Below are positions 1 through 9,218 of a stretch of DNA of 28,838 nt, piece after piece. The notes under the pieces are model-generated. The model saw nothing but the letters and a program-made list of their open reading frames with translations. It was not told the DNA's origin and ran no database searches. A program made the position numbers and the translations under genes. This DNA is from Volvariella volvacea V23 (Eukaryota; Basidiomycota; Agaricomycetes; Agaricales; Pluteaceae), in the NCBI GenBank assembly GCA_000349905.1, contig KB722771.1, forward strand, positions 23,664 to 52,501, read 5' to 3'. Position 1 is the stretch's first letter. Each line of letters starts with the position of its first letter.

Positions 1-413
1 GGTGAGAGGCATCCCTCTCCTTTGTTGAACAGCAGCCTTACAGGCGCTAGAGGCTATGGAGGTCACCTCACCTAGGAGTAGAGAGTAATGATACTTTGTG
101 TATATCTGAGGATTGGGGGGCTGGTAGGTACATGCTGGAACTATTTGTACAGAGGAGTGACAAGTGCCGTCCACCATTTTGGAAATGATGGTATCCACAT
201 TGGAATTGATGTGGGTCACTTCGGTGATACTTAGGATCTATCTACCTGTATCCTATGACTATCTACCATGTGTATCTAGCCACGTATTTCTCCGTAACAT
301 GTGTACATTCCAAGTACCAGTCTGCATACTTGGTCCGGATAACCATAAGTCCGGTCCATACTGATGGTCCATCCAACATCCTTCTGGTTGAAGAGGACTA
401 ATCCTGGATTTAG
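1..413 (+). other. Probable upstream exon/intron region of the ZZ zinc-finger gene
   Basis: No exon chain could be fixed here. One stretch (about 132-225) reads in one frame with a protein-like look (HHFGNDGIHIGIDVGHFGD) and ends near a possible 5' splice site GTGATA at about 220. The 3' splice site at 412-413 (gatttag) would feed the main exon. The gene probably starts left of the window or inside these 413 bases. Confidence 0.35.
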
Positions 414-2201
414 TGGTCTTATGTTTTCAATGATTATAATTGGGATATCTGGAGCGAATTCACATTTCGCGCCTACTATAGCATTTTGGATGAAGATACG
501 GACAATCTTGACACCCTGGAACCACCTTTATTCTATAAAGCAAAAGAACGAGAACTTTTGGACGATTTCGCCAACCACAGGGAAACAGAAAACATGATTC
601 CAGCATCTAACGAAGAAAATGAAACCACCATGGCGTGGGATTCACGATCGGTAGTTGGGTCCTGGAGTGGAGAGTACACATATTATGGCAATATGTCGTC
701 TGACGGTCTCGTAAGCTTTGAGATTACCTCTCAAGAACCCGGGGGTCATTTCAAAGGGTTTGGAAAGGACCCCATCGGAGCCTTTTCTATTGAAGGGAAG
801 GTCGTTGGAGGTGTTATTGGTTTTAGGAAGGAATACAACCAGGAAGGAAAAATCTGGTCTTGGGATTATAGAGGAAACTTGCACGAAGATGGACGGCTCA
901 TACTCGGACGTTGGGGTTATCCAATAGAAGTAGTGGCAGATGACGACGCATCTCAGATGGAAGAAACAACCCCAGAATTGAACATCCCAGAGCTCGAAAT
1001 TCCAGAGTTCAAAATTACAGATATCACAATCACAGAGTTCAAAATCCCAGAGCTCAAAGGTACATCATCAGCAGATGCCAAAGACTCGGACGCCACATAT
1101 CAAACTCTGGTTCCCGGGATGTTGGACATTTTTTCTAATGGCAACTTTGTTTTACATCGCCGACCAGCTGATCATTGGGTCTATTGCCCTTCCGAAGAAG
1201 AATTCGAACACAACCGCATTCACGCTCTTTGGAAGCTCGTTCGCAACGCTTCCAAGTACTGGTATCGTAGGAAGCATATCACTTGGGACGGGATAGTCCA
1301 ACGCAGAGGTCAGCGCAGAAGATATGAAGTATTTTATTGGAAACAAAAGAATGAGATGGGTTTTGTGGAGCACCCTGAACGGGATAAACTAGTTCAAACT
1401 ACGCATCCTGACGACCTTCATCTCTGGCGTGCAATTGCAGAATTTAAGGCTCGGCGCAGGCCTGCTCCTGGGCAAGTACAGCACCATCCGCTGCAGTGTA
1501 TGAAGACTGACTCTGCTCATAGCACTTACTGCAGCAACTGCGGGAAGGGGCCACTCAAGAATACGCAGTTCTGCTGCGTCACTTGCTCTGGAAGCCCCGG
1601 GAAATCGTTGGACTTATGCACGCATTGCATGAGCAAGGATGTCTACAGGAAATTAGACAATAAATATCACTACTCGTCTCACCCCCTTTTGCAACTTCGC
1701 CGTGGATTGATCCCCCTGGAGTTTCAACCTCTCCGCGCTGCCGCCCGTCAGTACGTGGAAGTGCACTGGCTGCCTGGAACATGCCATTATTGTGGGAAGG
1801 AGATTAAAAGTAGACCATACTGGGTCTGTTTAGAATGTACCAGTAAGCCTATACTTCTCGCTGGCGCACTACGTTCTTTCCGATCAGAATATCCTTCAAA
1901 TGTCCTTGTCTGTAACGACTGCAATGTGCGGCGAGAGGAGAAAAAGGAATGGCTTCTAGACCAAAGGCCGGCACATCGGGATTTACACGACGATCTGCAT
2001 ACATTGGTCTTGATCATAAACCAATCAGATGTCAAGAAGGCGGATTCGGGGAGTACGGAACTGCAGCTGAAGAATGTAGAGGAGGGTATAAAAGAGTCTA
2101 GAGCTCGTTTCGAAAGTTTCGAGGACTCCGTTAATACCCGACTTCAACGTATTGAAGATACGTTGCAGCGGGTTCTTGCTGCCCTTGCTCAGAGGAAATA
2201 A
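414..2201 (+). CDS. Partial gene: beta-rich domain plus two tandem ZZ-like zinc fingers and C-terminal coiled coil
   Basis: Open frame of 596 codons from a likely 3' splice site (AG at 412-413) to TAA at 2199-2201; the first in-frame ATG is only at 594, and the residues before it (for example WSEFTFRAYY) look coding, so the true start lies in earlier exons. Order of parts: a compact beta-rich, glycine-rich domain (about 630-930; GSWSGEYTYYG, GHFKGFGKD), a short repeat-like linker of 'PELxIPE' type (970-1060), an R/K-rich middle, then two cysteine clusters. The first (1530-1690) has YCSNC, CCVTC, LCTHC and a closing H-x-H pair; the second (1780-1990) has CHYCG, VCLEC, VCNDC and HRDLHDDLH. This spacing is that of ZZ-type zinc fingers, which bind peptide or protein partners. 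The end (2040-2195) is a predicted coiled coil. No catalytic motif was seen. Function unknown; a scaffold or adaptor role is inference. Confidence 0.75.
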   Translation, partial: WSYVFNDYNWDIWSEFTFRAYYSILDEDTDNLDTLEPPLFYKAKERELLDDFANHRETENMIPASNEENETTMAWDSRSVVGSWSGEYTYYGNMSSDGLVSFEITSQEPGGHFKGFGKDPIGAFSIEGKVVGGVIGFRKEYNQEGKIWSWDYRGNLHEDGRLILGRWGYPIEVVADDDASQMEETTPELNIPELEIPEFKITDITITEFKIPELKGTSSADAKDSDATYQTLVPGMLDIFSNGNFVLHRRPADHWVYCPSEEEFEHNRIHALWKLVRNASKYWYRRKHITWDGIVQRRGQRRRYEVFYWKQKNEMGFVEHPERDKLVQTTHPDDLHLWRAIAEFKARRRPAPGQVQHHPLQCMKTDSAHSTYCSNCGKGPLKNTQFCCVTCSGSPGKSLDLCTHCMSKDVYRKLDNKYHYSSHPLLQLRRGLIPLEFQPLRAAARQYVEVHWLPGTCHYCGKEIKSRPYWVCLECTSKPILLAGALRSFRSEYPSNVLVCNDCNVRREEKKEWLLDQRPAHRDLHDDLHTLVLIINQSDVKKADSGSTELQLKNVEEGIKESRARFESFEDSVNTRLQRIEDTLQRVLAALAQRK

Positions 2202-2417
2202 TCGTGTCGTTTGGTAGTATCTTCAATAGCTTTTATCATCATCGTCAATGGATCCACCTCAGACTCGCCGAGATAGATTTCGAAAGTGTTCGCCAATCTC
2301 CGAGTTGAATTGTGAATTTCCAGAAACAAAGGCATGAGTACAGCAAATCAACTACACATCCACTTGCAACAGCATGTCAGTACATGTAAATCCTAATGCG
2401 ACCCAAGGAGACGAGGC

Positions 2418-4128
2418 TCAAAGTTTGGCCTCCTGCCCTATATCAAGCAACAAACACTCGTATATACCGTTCCCCAGCTCGACTGGGAGCTGTTGAGGGA
2501 TCTATAGTTCTTAAGGAACTAAAATATATATGAAGGATTTAAAAATACCCACCAGGTGTCCCGCTTTGGGAAATGTTCTCACTGACGCAAACGTGCGACC
2601 AGAACGTGGGTCGAGCAGGGCTTCATGCGCTTCTCTTGGGCTACAGCGTAAACCAGCCATCGAAACGTCAGAGCGAGTAAACATGCCAAATGTCCGTCAT
2701 CAAGTGTCTTCAGTACGGAGATAATGCAACAACGTACACAAAGTCGGGTATCTCTCCCAAGATAAGATGTACCCTTCGCTTAGAAGGGTTTGTCCTTGCG
2801 CAAATCTTGTTCAGGTCATCCATCGGGTCCATTAACCCTCCTTTGTCCAAGTACATTGCCTATTGCAAACAACCTGGTTCAATCATGGGAGGGTACCGGA
2901 ACTCCGTGGATGCGCTCACGATTTCCTGTTCTCTTGAACACGTCAGAGTGACGGCTTGGGCGCTGCTCCCATCCCGGTTAACTCCCTTGAGAGCATATTC
3001 CTGAAGGAGAAAGGATGAGAACCCATGATAGATGACTATCATGACAAACGAGGACCCACCATATACAAGTCAAAAACCTTTGGATCCCATCCTTGAACCT
3101 GGTGGTTCGATTGTAGCTCGCGTCTCGCAGTGTCACGGTCAGGCCATGTGCATTTCCGTCTCTTTGCAACTTTGACCAGACGCTCTCTTAGCGGTTGCAG
3201 TGGAGCTGGACCTGCAGGACTCAATATCGGTTCGACGATAATAATGGAGGTAAACGACAATAGAGGCTCCAAGTGTTGTAGAATTAGCCTGTGAGCGAAA
3301 AGAAAACCAAGTTCAGATATAAGCACTGGAATGGTACCCGAACGCCCATACGTCACACAAGAACGTTGTGTTCGTTCAACCAGCAAACTTGGTAAAAGTC
3401 AAAGAATAGAGGGTCCATGCCTCTATTACAAGATAACGAACGAAGGGTACTTACATCGAGTTTCCTCCAAGCGAATGCCCCACTCCCACCAACTTCCGCT
3501 TCTTGAAATCCACACACGCACCGCGGCGCGGGCCAGCGTGAAGGAAACGATGCACTGCCTGAGCGTATTTCCTGCACGAAACTATTCATGTCAGGACAAC
3601 GGGACACCTTCAAACTCGCACAATAAACAAAACACGATAAGCACAGGAATACCCCGAATATCAGAAACGAAACATAAAGCGGAGAAGAGGCTCACAGGTA
3701 TTCTGTTTCATGCCCAACAAGCTCTCGTTCCTTACGGCTGCCTCTCCGTGATTTGGACAATCTATCGCCCAAGCTTCGCGGATCCTGACGCTTCTCCCAT
3801 TCCTCCCACTTTCACCCTCGTTTCTCACTGCAGTAGCCAGCCTTTCAAACAGCTGCTCAAGCGTTGGCTCCCATGTTTCCTTATGAAAGCTTGTTGAGTG
3901 CAGGACAATCAAAGTTAACGAATTGGGGTGATGCCCATCATCAGCATCATCAGCATCAGCTTGCTGGCTAGAATTTGGTGGGGTGCTTTCGAACGACGTA
4001 TGCCAGTACTTCTTAGCCATTATGCAGAAAGGATAGTCGGCGCTGGGCTCATAAACTATGGATTTTTGGAGTAGCATTGGTAGATAAGGGGTGGAGTGTA
4101 GTGTACTAATATCACATGCGCACGCCAT
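2418..4128 (-). CDS. Alpha/beta hydrolase, seven exons
   Basis: Spliced model on the minus strand: exons 4077 (or 4128)-3696, 3581-3455, 3288-3060, 3000-2920, 2859-2738, 2640-2553, 2501-2418. All introns are GT-AG, phases match at every joint, and the sum is 1113 nt (370 residues) from the ATG at 4077, or 387 residues from the ATG at 4128. I prefer 4077 (MLLQKSIVYEPSADYPF). Family motifs: oxyanion-side strand LTLIVLHSTSFHKETW (residues 54-69), WAIDCPNHGE, nucleophile elbow G-H-S-L-G-G with Ser164, acid candidate Asp312 in LGEIPDF, and catalytic His342 in KAGHLIPQ. The triad is therefore complete and the gene looks intact. The substrate cannot be told from sequence; fungal members include lipases, esterases and mycotoxin or detoxification hydrolases. 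No signal peptide or membrane segment was seen, so a cytosolic or peroxisomal enzyme is likely. The last residues (EAKL) are not a canonical PTS1. Confidence 0.88.
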
Positions 4129-4455
4129 ATTCCGTGTGCTCCCACAGTGTGACCAAGTGACAAGGGTCGCACCCTCATGCCAGTCGTCGAACCAAGCCCC
4201 GCAATTGGCGCATATTCACTGATGCCAATCGAGGACAGGATGGACTCGCCATGCTTTTCCGTGCCAATTTCATGGGCCCAAGCGAGGTGGAATATTGACG
4301 ACTAGATAAGAGTAAGCCAAAGTCTGACCGAAAGCAACGCAACTTACACCCCTCGGCGACCACCTGAGGCAAGCATTGCCAGGCTAGAGTACATAGTCCT
4401 GTCACCTTTAAAATTCTCTACAGGTTGTATTTCCCTAAGATCAAATTTAGCCATG
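4129..4455 (-). other. Gap upstream of the hydrolase, with a possible hydrolase exon remnant
   Basis: Between NTF1-A and the hydrolase. On the minus strand, about 4288-4200, one frame reads LAWAHEIGTEKHGE followed by a protein-like run; A-W-A...H-G-E recalls A-W-A-I-D-C-P-N-H-G-E in the neighbouring hydrolase. A GT donor-like site lies near 4343 and an acceptor-like site (cttatctag) near 4304. This may be a broken tandem copy of hydrolase exon 1; the similarity is short. Confidence 0.2.
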
Positions 4456-5277
4456 TCAGCCAAGTTGCATCCAGAACAAATGCAGAACGGACTTATTCTT
4501 CCTCTCCAGATAAGCGTTGGTTTGCACCTCATCCACTCGAAATCTCTCCCAAAAATACTGATGTGTATACCATCTACAATCATCTGACTGTATTTCCCTC
4601 AAAATCTCCTCCTCCACAGGCAAAAGCTCGTGCGGTTTCGGCTTCGGGAATTCCTCATCGTGCTCCTCCATCCAGGGGTCAGGGTAAATCCTCCATTAAA
4701 GCAGATACATGAAACAAATTCGGTGGTGGGAATTCAAGAGGAAATGATGAAAGCCTGGTGGAGGATATATGAGGGCATGAACGAGACCCTCGAGAAAAGT
4801 GTGAAACTTGGGAACCAGGATTCCCTGATTCAAAGGGTCCAGTGGCGGAACGATAGTCTGGAATCGTTCTTTTGAGCGATAATCCAAATTATAGTATGAT
4901 GATGGGAGAATAAGGACAACTCGAGGCATGGGTTCCAACTTGTACGGTTCCGTCTTTGGAATGTCGCGATGAGCGAGACAGATTCCATCCGGAAACAGGG
5001 GAGCGTTGGGACGCCTGTCGTCATCGGCCGGCGCGACAAAATCGTCGAGCGTTGTTCTGTCGTATTTTCCAGAGTCCTCTAGCACAGCTGCGGCGCGTTT
5101 GACGGCGCCATCTGGAACGAGGACGTGTTGCTCCCAGTGTTCAGCCAGATGGGTGAGGGCATTCGGCATGAACTTGTATGCGTCGTGCGACCACAAGATG
5201 CATGGGATTCCGGCTTCAGTGAGCTGGCGAAGGGCTACGTATCTCTTGTGTCGCCATCTAACTTCCCACTCGCTCAT
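4456..5277 (-). pseudogene. NTF1-A: copy of local family NTF1 with an in-frame nonsense codon
   Basis: Minus-strand homologue of NTF1-C (18756-17810), alignable over nearly the whole length: RYVALRQLTEAGIPCILW, EQHVLVPDG, HRDIPKTEPYKLEPMPR, LILPSSYYNLD, FHTFLEGLVHA, LLPVEEEILREIQ. ATG at 5277. The frame is interrupted once, by TAA at 4696-4698, exactly where intact copies read L in the Y-L-L-L-Y-R-I stretch; beyond the stop the same frame goes on with clear homology to 4456. I looked for an intron that would skip the stop: donor/acceptor pairs nearby are too short or break frame. So this is a pseudogene by one nonsense change, or a truncated 193-residue protein. The D-Q-H site of the family is E-Q-H here. 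Same strand and same order with an NTF2 relic (6538) as the intact pair at 17810-19882. Confidence 0.75.
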
Positions 5278-5940
5278 GGTTGTGATAAAGAAGAGGGGCT
5301 CTCAACTACGGGAGTCTCGGTTCAAGTCTGAGTTCTCACATCTAGTATCGGCGCTTGAGTTACATGGCTCACAGCGCGTCCCAGCGCCAATCCGGACGAT
5401 GTAAGGACATGAGAGGGTGAAGCGGCCCGGGGGTGGGTCCAAAAGGGTTCAAGGAGTAATCCTACTGGCTCTGCAGAGCTCATTGACTCGGAGGGGCAGG
5501 CGTGGACATTTGATTGAACAGGATCATGCATTGTTCCGGTAGTCTACAAAATGTACAGGACGACATGGAGTCAAGAGACAAGAGACATTACTTGATACGA
5601 CTAGAGAGAAGCCGTGACTTACACCCCGGTATCAACTAGCACTGAGATTCCGTGCATTTTCTATTCATTTTCACTATCTATACATCATGACTAAATTCCA
5701 GTGAGGAAACACTCTCCCTCGTGAAGATGCCGTTCGTAAAGGTGCTTATTGACATAAGTGTCAATCTGGAGCTAGCAGGTCAACATCTTTTGAACGAACT
5801 ACCACAAGGTCATGGGATACGAATGCATAAGAATAGTATGTTATATACATTAGAGTCTGAAGTTCGTGCATACTATCTTATCCTAGATTTCGTGCGAATA
5901 CAAGGCTCATATTGAAAGAAGGGGGATAACGAGAAGAAGT
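5278..5940. other. Intergenic; nothing recognised
   Basis: About 660 bases between NTF1-A and the NTF2 relic. No conserved open frame, repeat or RNA gene seen. It holds the presumed promoter of NTF1-A near 5280-5500. Confidence 0.6.
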
Positions 5941-6538
5941 CTAATCTCCAGATGCTTGGTATAGAGCTGTTGCAGCGGCACTTGCTATTTCCGAATCGTT
6001 GGTACTGATTGCGCGGAGAGTTAAAGGATACACCAAAGTTTCCGGAAAGGACATACTGTCCAAACGAATGCCGGCGCTCGTTGAACGATCTCGAAGCAGG
6101 GAGAAATCGGCCATGCCGACATTCCTCCCATTCCTTTATCCTTTCGAGAATACGAAAAGGGTCTTTTGTATCCTGCTCTTTCTTGGCGGAAGAGCGACCA
6201 CCGGCAGAGCCTATCGCGCTAAACGAAGGGGTCGTTACTAGCACATTCTCGATTTCGTCTACCGCCGAAAGGTCTATCTTCATATTCTTCGCATCGTCGA
6301 CGTTCTTCGGCTCCTTGGTGGTTTAAGAAGAGCTTGCATCGAGTTCTCAACTTGTCTCGATAGACGAGTCCTTCGTTAAGCTCTGGCCGTAGGTGCCCAA
6401 TTTTCGATTTAGGATCCCCTGCACAACTCGTGCGCCGCTTCCTGCGAGCACTACTTTGGTGTTGACAGCAGCCGCGCACTCATTTAAGAATCTAGTGCAA
6501 TGGACCGCCTTGGACGAGAGATTTACCAGAGTGGACAT
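5941..6538 (-). pseudogene. NTF2-A: decayed copy of local family NTF2
   Basis: The first 46 codons from the ATG at 6538 align with the first exon of NTF2-C (19882): both have NLSS, F, C-A-x-A, T-K-x-V, A-G-x-x-A and a closing R; about 19 of 46 residues are the same by eye. After that the copy is lost: the D-V-D-V motif is absent, stops TGA (6347-6349) and TAA (6323-6325) interrupt the frame, and a frame change is needed near 6110 to continue the coding-like sequence. That tail (about 6300-5941) has protein-like runs such as LRDRSTSAGIRLDS but does not align with NTF2-C, so it may be a chimera with another broken gene. Its start overlaps by 16 bases the end of the candidate gene 7194-6523, so at most one of the two ends is real. 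Confidence 0.5.
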
Positions 6539-7194
6539 TTCATGGAAGTGGGAGAGGCGGGGATTATGGCTGACAAGCTATGCCTCGAGGAGATCGTCAG
6601 CCAAGGCGTTTCCTCGATCAGACCGAGAGGGGAGCTGTGGGTGTAGGTTTTTTCTTGCCGATTCCCCCACAAGGTATAATAGTCCTGATAGAGAACATGC
6701 GTGAGGGCGATCTACATAGTCTTACCCCGTAAATCCATTGACTATGCTCCAAAATTTGAGCCACTGCTATCAATTGAATGATACGCAAGGACAACAGGGA
6801 CGGGCCACGTACGGTTGCACAAGTCCAGGTCGACCAGAAATTCCATGACCTCTGAGGCCCCAACTCGGGGTTGACTTGAAAGACCTCTTGGTATACTCCT
6901 TGAACCACAGTCAAGGACAAATCCAAGTATGGTAATGAGACAGTGGGAGAAGAAGAGCAGTCCGCGACACCGGTCGTATGTCTGTGCTTGAACATCGTGA
7001 CGAGGACACCTGAATGGTTGTAAAACGCGCCTTGTACGCGACAGCGACCTATTTTCGCTCTGCTGTGTTCTACTGGCTTCTGTAGCACAGCCAAAATACA
7101 GCTGCTGGATACTTGGCAACACTGTCTGTAAAATGACCGAGGCTAGTGAGCGTATTTTGCACAACCGAGAACAAGACGCATAGAATCCCAACAT
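6523..7194 (-). CDS. Uncertain three-exon gene of unknown function
   Basis: Candidate minus-strand model: 7194-6813, 6766-6726, 6684-6523, joined by two introns of 46 and 41 nt with normal GT-AG ends; all phases fit, giving 585 nt (194 residues). The 3' part is the more convincing: EVMEFLVDLDLCN, then VAQILEHSQWIYG, then DYYTLWGNRQEKTYTHS, ending at TAA 6523-6525. The first exon upstream of about 6850 has a poor protein look, and another frame (VQGVYQEVFQVNPELG) looks better at 6900-6860, so the 5' half may contain an extra intron or a frameshift. No known domain recognised. It would be divergent from ATG44, with 262 bases between the starts. Confidence 0.3.
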
Positions 7195-7456
7195 CCAGGT
7201 GCAGTGTCTTCGCCAGGGTCACGGTACGTGACGGTCACGTAAACAATCACAGTCTCTGGACCAGATCCTTGCCATTTACGCAACACCACAGACACCACAG
7301 CACACACGCACCAGCGCTAGATAGTCCAGACCCGCAGCACGTCTAATCTCTCGCTCACGTTTTGCCATCAAGCCCATCTCTCAACTCGTTTCTCCATCCA
7401 ACTCTCAAGTTCTACTCACCAAGACCCGTGCCACAGCCTCTCGTAACAGAGATACA
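7195..7456 (+). promoter_or_regulatory. Upstream region of ATG44
   Basis: 262 bases of C- and A-rich sequence directly 5' of the mitofissin ATG, with CT-rich stretches (about 7355-7420) typical of fungal core promoters. No TATA box is clear. Confidence 0.35.
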
Positions 7457-8115
7457 ATGCTCGGTAAATTAGGTTCGCTCTCTGCATCCTGGGGACCATC
7501 GATCTCTAACCACAATGCACTTTCCTCGTCGCCCCTCATCGCACCGACCGGCCAACCAACCGATGCATCCCGCTTCCCCCAACCACTCGCCCAAACCCGA
7601 CAAACGACCAACGCCTCACCCGGCCCCACACGAAAACGCCACGGAACCTCAACTACACAATCAAACGACTGGCTGAAAACCAGTCCACCTCGCTTTCGAC
7701 GCCGTCTTGATCAGCGCCTTTTTGGCCGGTATCAAACGGACAACTGGTATAACGTATGCCTATTCTGTGGCTCTCTGTGTTCCTCTCGCTCACCGTGCCA
7801 CCCGCGCCCCGACGGAAATGTAAAAAAGACCTGCATTACACCTTGTGCCCAACAAAGACATCCGAAGTGAGTCCATCAATACGTCACATTTGAGGGACTG
7901 CGACTGATTACGGGAACAGGCGTTTTGAAAACATATCTCGAAATGGGTGCGTTGCGCGCCCTCACAAGGTCTGAACAAAACCCCTGACCGAATGGATTAG
8001 GAGAATATGCCTTTGATTTCGCCGTCGTGTGCTTTGGGGTACGTTCATAACCACCTTCCCTACCTGACTTGCCGCTGACAGCATACAGCGCTCTTCCTGG
8101 TTCCACCGCCCGTAA
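7457..8115 (+). CDS. ATG44: Mitofissin Atg44 (DUF1748 family), six tiny exons
   Basis: Exons 7457-7472, 7684-7753, 7829-7866, 7920-7946, 8001-8038, 8089-8115; all GT-AG, phases agree, 216 nt, 71 residues, which is the normal size of this family. The protein begins MLGKLVHLAFDAVLIS and has FLAGIKRTTGITP, then NKDIRSVLKTYLEMGEYAFD and ends FGRSSWFHRP. The start MLGKLVH, the G-I-K-R-x-T-G turn, the D-x-R-S segment and the Y-L-E-x-G-E helix are hallmarks of DUF1748. Yeast Atg44 of this family is an intermembrane-space protein that binds membrane and drives mitochondrial fission for mitophagy (established knowledge). Exon 1 codes for five residues only, and exons of 16, 27, 38 and 27 nt make the gene easy to miss. 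It is convergent with OST2, with 295 bases between the stop codons. Confidence 0.88.
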
Positions 8116-8410
8116 TTAAGCGCCCCAGACGTTTCACCCAGCTGTATGCTAGTGAACTGATAGCTCGGGACATTGGCGGTCTCACCGCGTTCCAGATTTT
8201 CGCCCTTTGGGCGTATTATTAACTCTGATATCGATGCCTCTACAATCATTTGCCTCTGCTGTGTCTCCCCCTTATTCGTCTTTTGCACTGTCCTTAATTA
8301 CACTTTGTCCACACCACTTACAATTACCCTCACGCCCATGGATGTGATTGGATTGAAGGTGTGCACGGAACACGCGACCCAACATGCATGTATGTAGCAG
8401 CGATAAACCC

Positions 8411-8879
8411 TTATCCCAAAAAGTTGAACACGAAAAAGTGGAGAACGATCGATCCCAGTGCAAAGTCCGCAAAAGCTCTAAAGCCAGAACATGTGAGAAA
8501 TCGACAAGGAAACGGGTGCCAACACACCTCTCAGGCGAAACGTCCTTGAACTCATTCTTGTTCTCCGGGTTGACTTGCGATCTCAGCGAGGCAGTAAGCA
8601 CAAACTGTCCAACGGTACTCGAGAACCTACAGCCCACCGTCCAGACAACGAGACGCTCAGCCATCCAGCGCTGACACACGACGGACAAACTCACCCAGCC
8701 AAAAACGCATTGAACGGATAGTTCGTGACCAGCACGCAGTACACGAACTGTATGATCCCGCTCAAGATGAGGAAGACCAGGAACGAGTCGATGAACTTGA
8801 GTCTGTCGGGCGTTTGGTCGTTGTACGCCTTCCACAGGTTCAGAATCGCATTCGGCGCGGGAGACGTGGGTTTTGCCAT
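8411..8879 (-). CDS. OST2: Oligosaccharyltransferase subunit OST2/DAD1
   Basis: Exons 8879-8695, 8626-8528, 8477-8411; GT-AG introns, phases fit, 351 nt, 116 residues. The start is the ATG at 8879 (MAKPTSPAPNAILNLWKAY); an in-frame ATG at 8948 would add an unlikely 23-residue leader. Family features: TPDRLKFIDSFLVFLIL and the following hydrophobic helix (about 27-49), then NAFLAGFSSTVGQFVLTASL (about 55-74), the strictly typical LRSQVNPENKNEFKDVSPER, and the final helix ADFALGSIVLHFFVFNFLG at the very C terminus. DAD1/Ost2 is an integral ER-membrane subunit of the complex that moves the glycan from dolichol to asparagine of nascent proteins; it is essential in yeast. Length and domain order are normal and nothing is broken. 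Confidence 0.96.
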
Positions 8880-9218
8880 CTTGTGGTGACTGGTGCAGAT
8901 GGAATTTTGTAATGAGTGGAGGGATGGAGGTGAGAAGGGAATGGGCAAGGTGCAACGTGGAACGGGAATAGCAGCGGTGGCGCAGTTGCCGCATTAGGAA
9001 GCAGTCACAGTCCTTATTTGGAAGCTGCTTCACGCGCTTCCCTTGACCAAAAAAGTTTGGTTTTCGGTGCCAAAACTTTCGCGTTCTACCGTTCCACTTA
9101 CACGCCTCTCGCCGTCCTCCCTCTCCTTTGCTCGACATCGGGGAGCCTAGTGTTGGATATCCAGCTGCGAAGCGGAGGAGCAGAGTATAACACAGGAGCT
9201 CGCACGAAGACGCCCACA
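8880..9218. promoter_or_regulatory. Shared divergent promoter region, OST2 / mitoribosomal gene
   Basis: 339 bases separate the divergent start codons of OST2 (minus) and the SOD-fold mitoribosomal gene (plus). Both are housekeeping genes, so a bidirectional promoter is likely by position. No clear TATA box. Confidence 0.45.

Noticed and set aside
3331..3897. Long plus-strand frame opposite the hydrolase
   Set aside because: Shadow of hydrolase exons; the minus-strand spliced model has catalytic motifs.
4655..4720. Intron that would remove the stop codon in NTF1-A
   Set aside because: The only in-frame choice is 18 nt long; the 43-nt choice breaks frame; and the region aligns with coding sequence of NTF1-C.
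7747..7919. Shorter five-exon ATG44 model (56 residues) skipping exon 7829-7866
   Set aside because: The six-exon model restores the conserved T-P ... D-I-R-S segment and normal family length, with correct phases.
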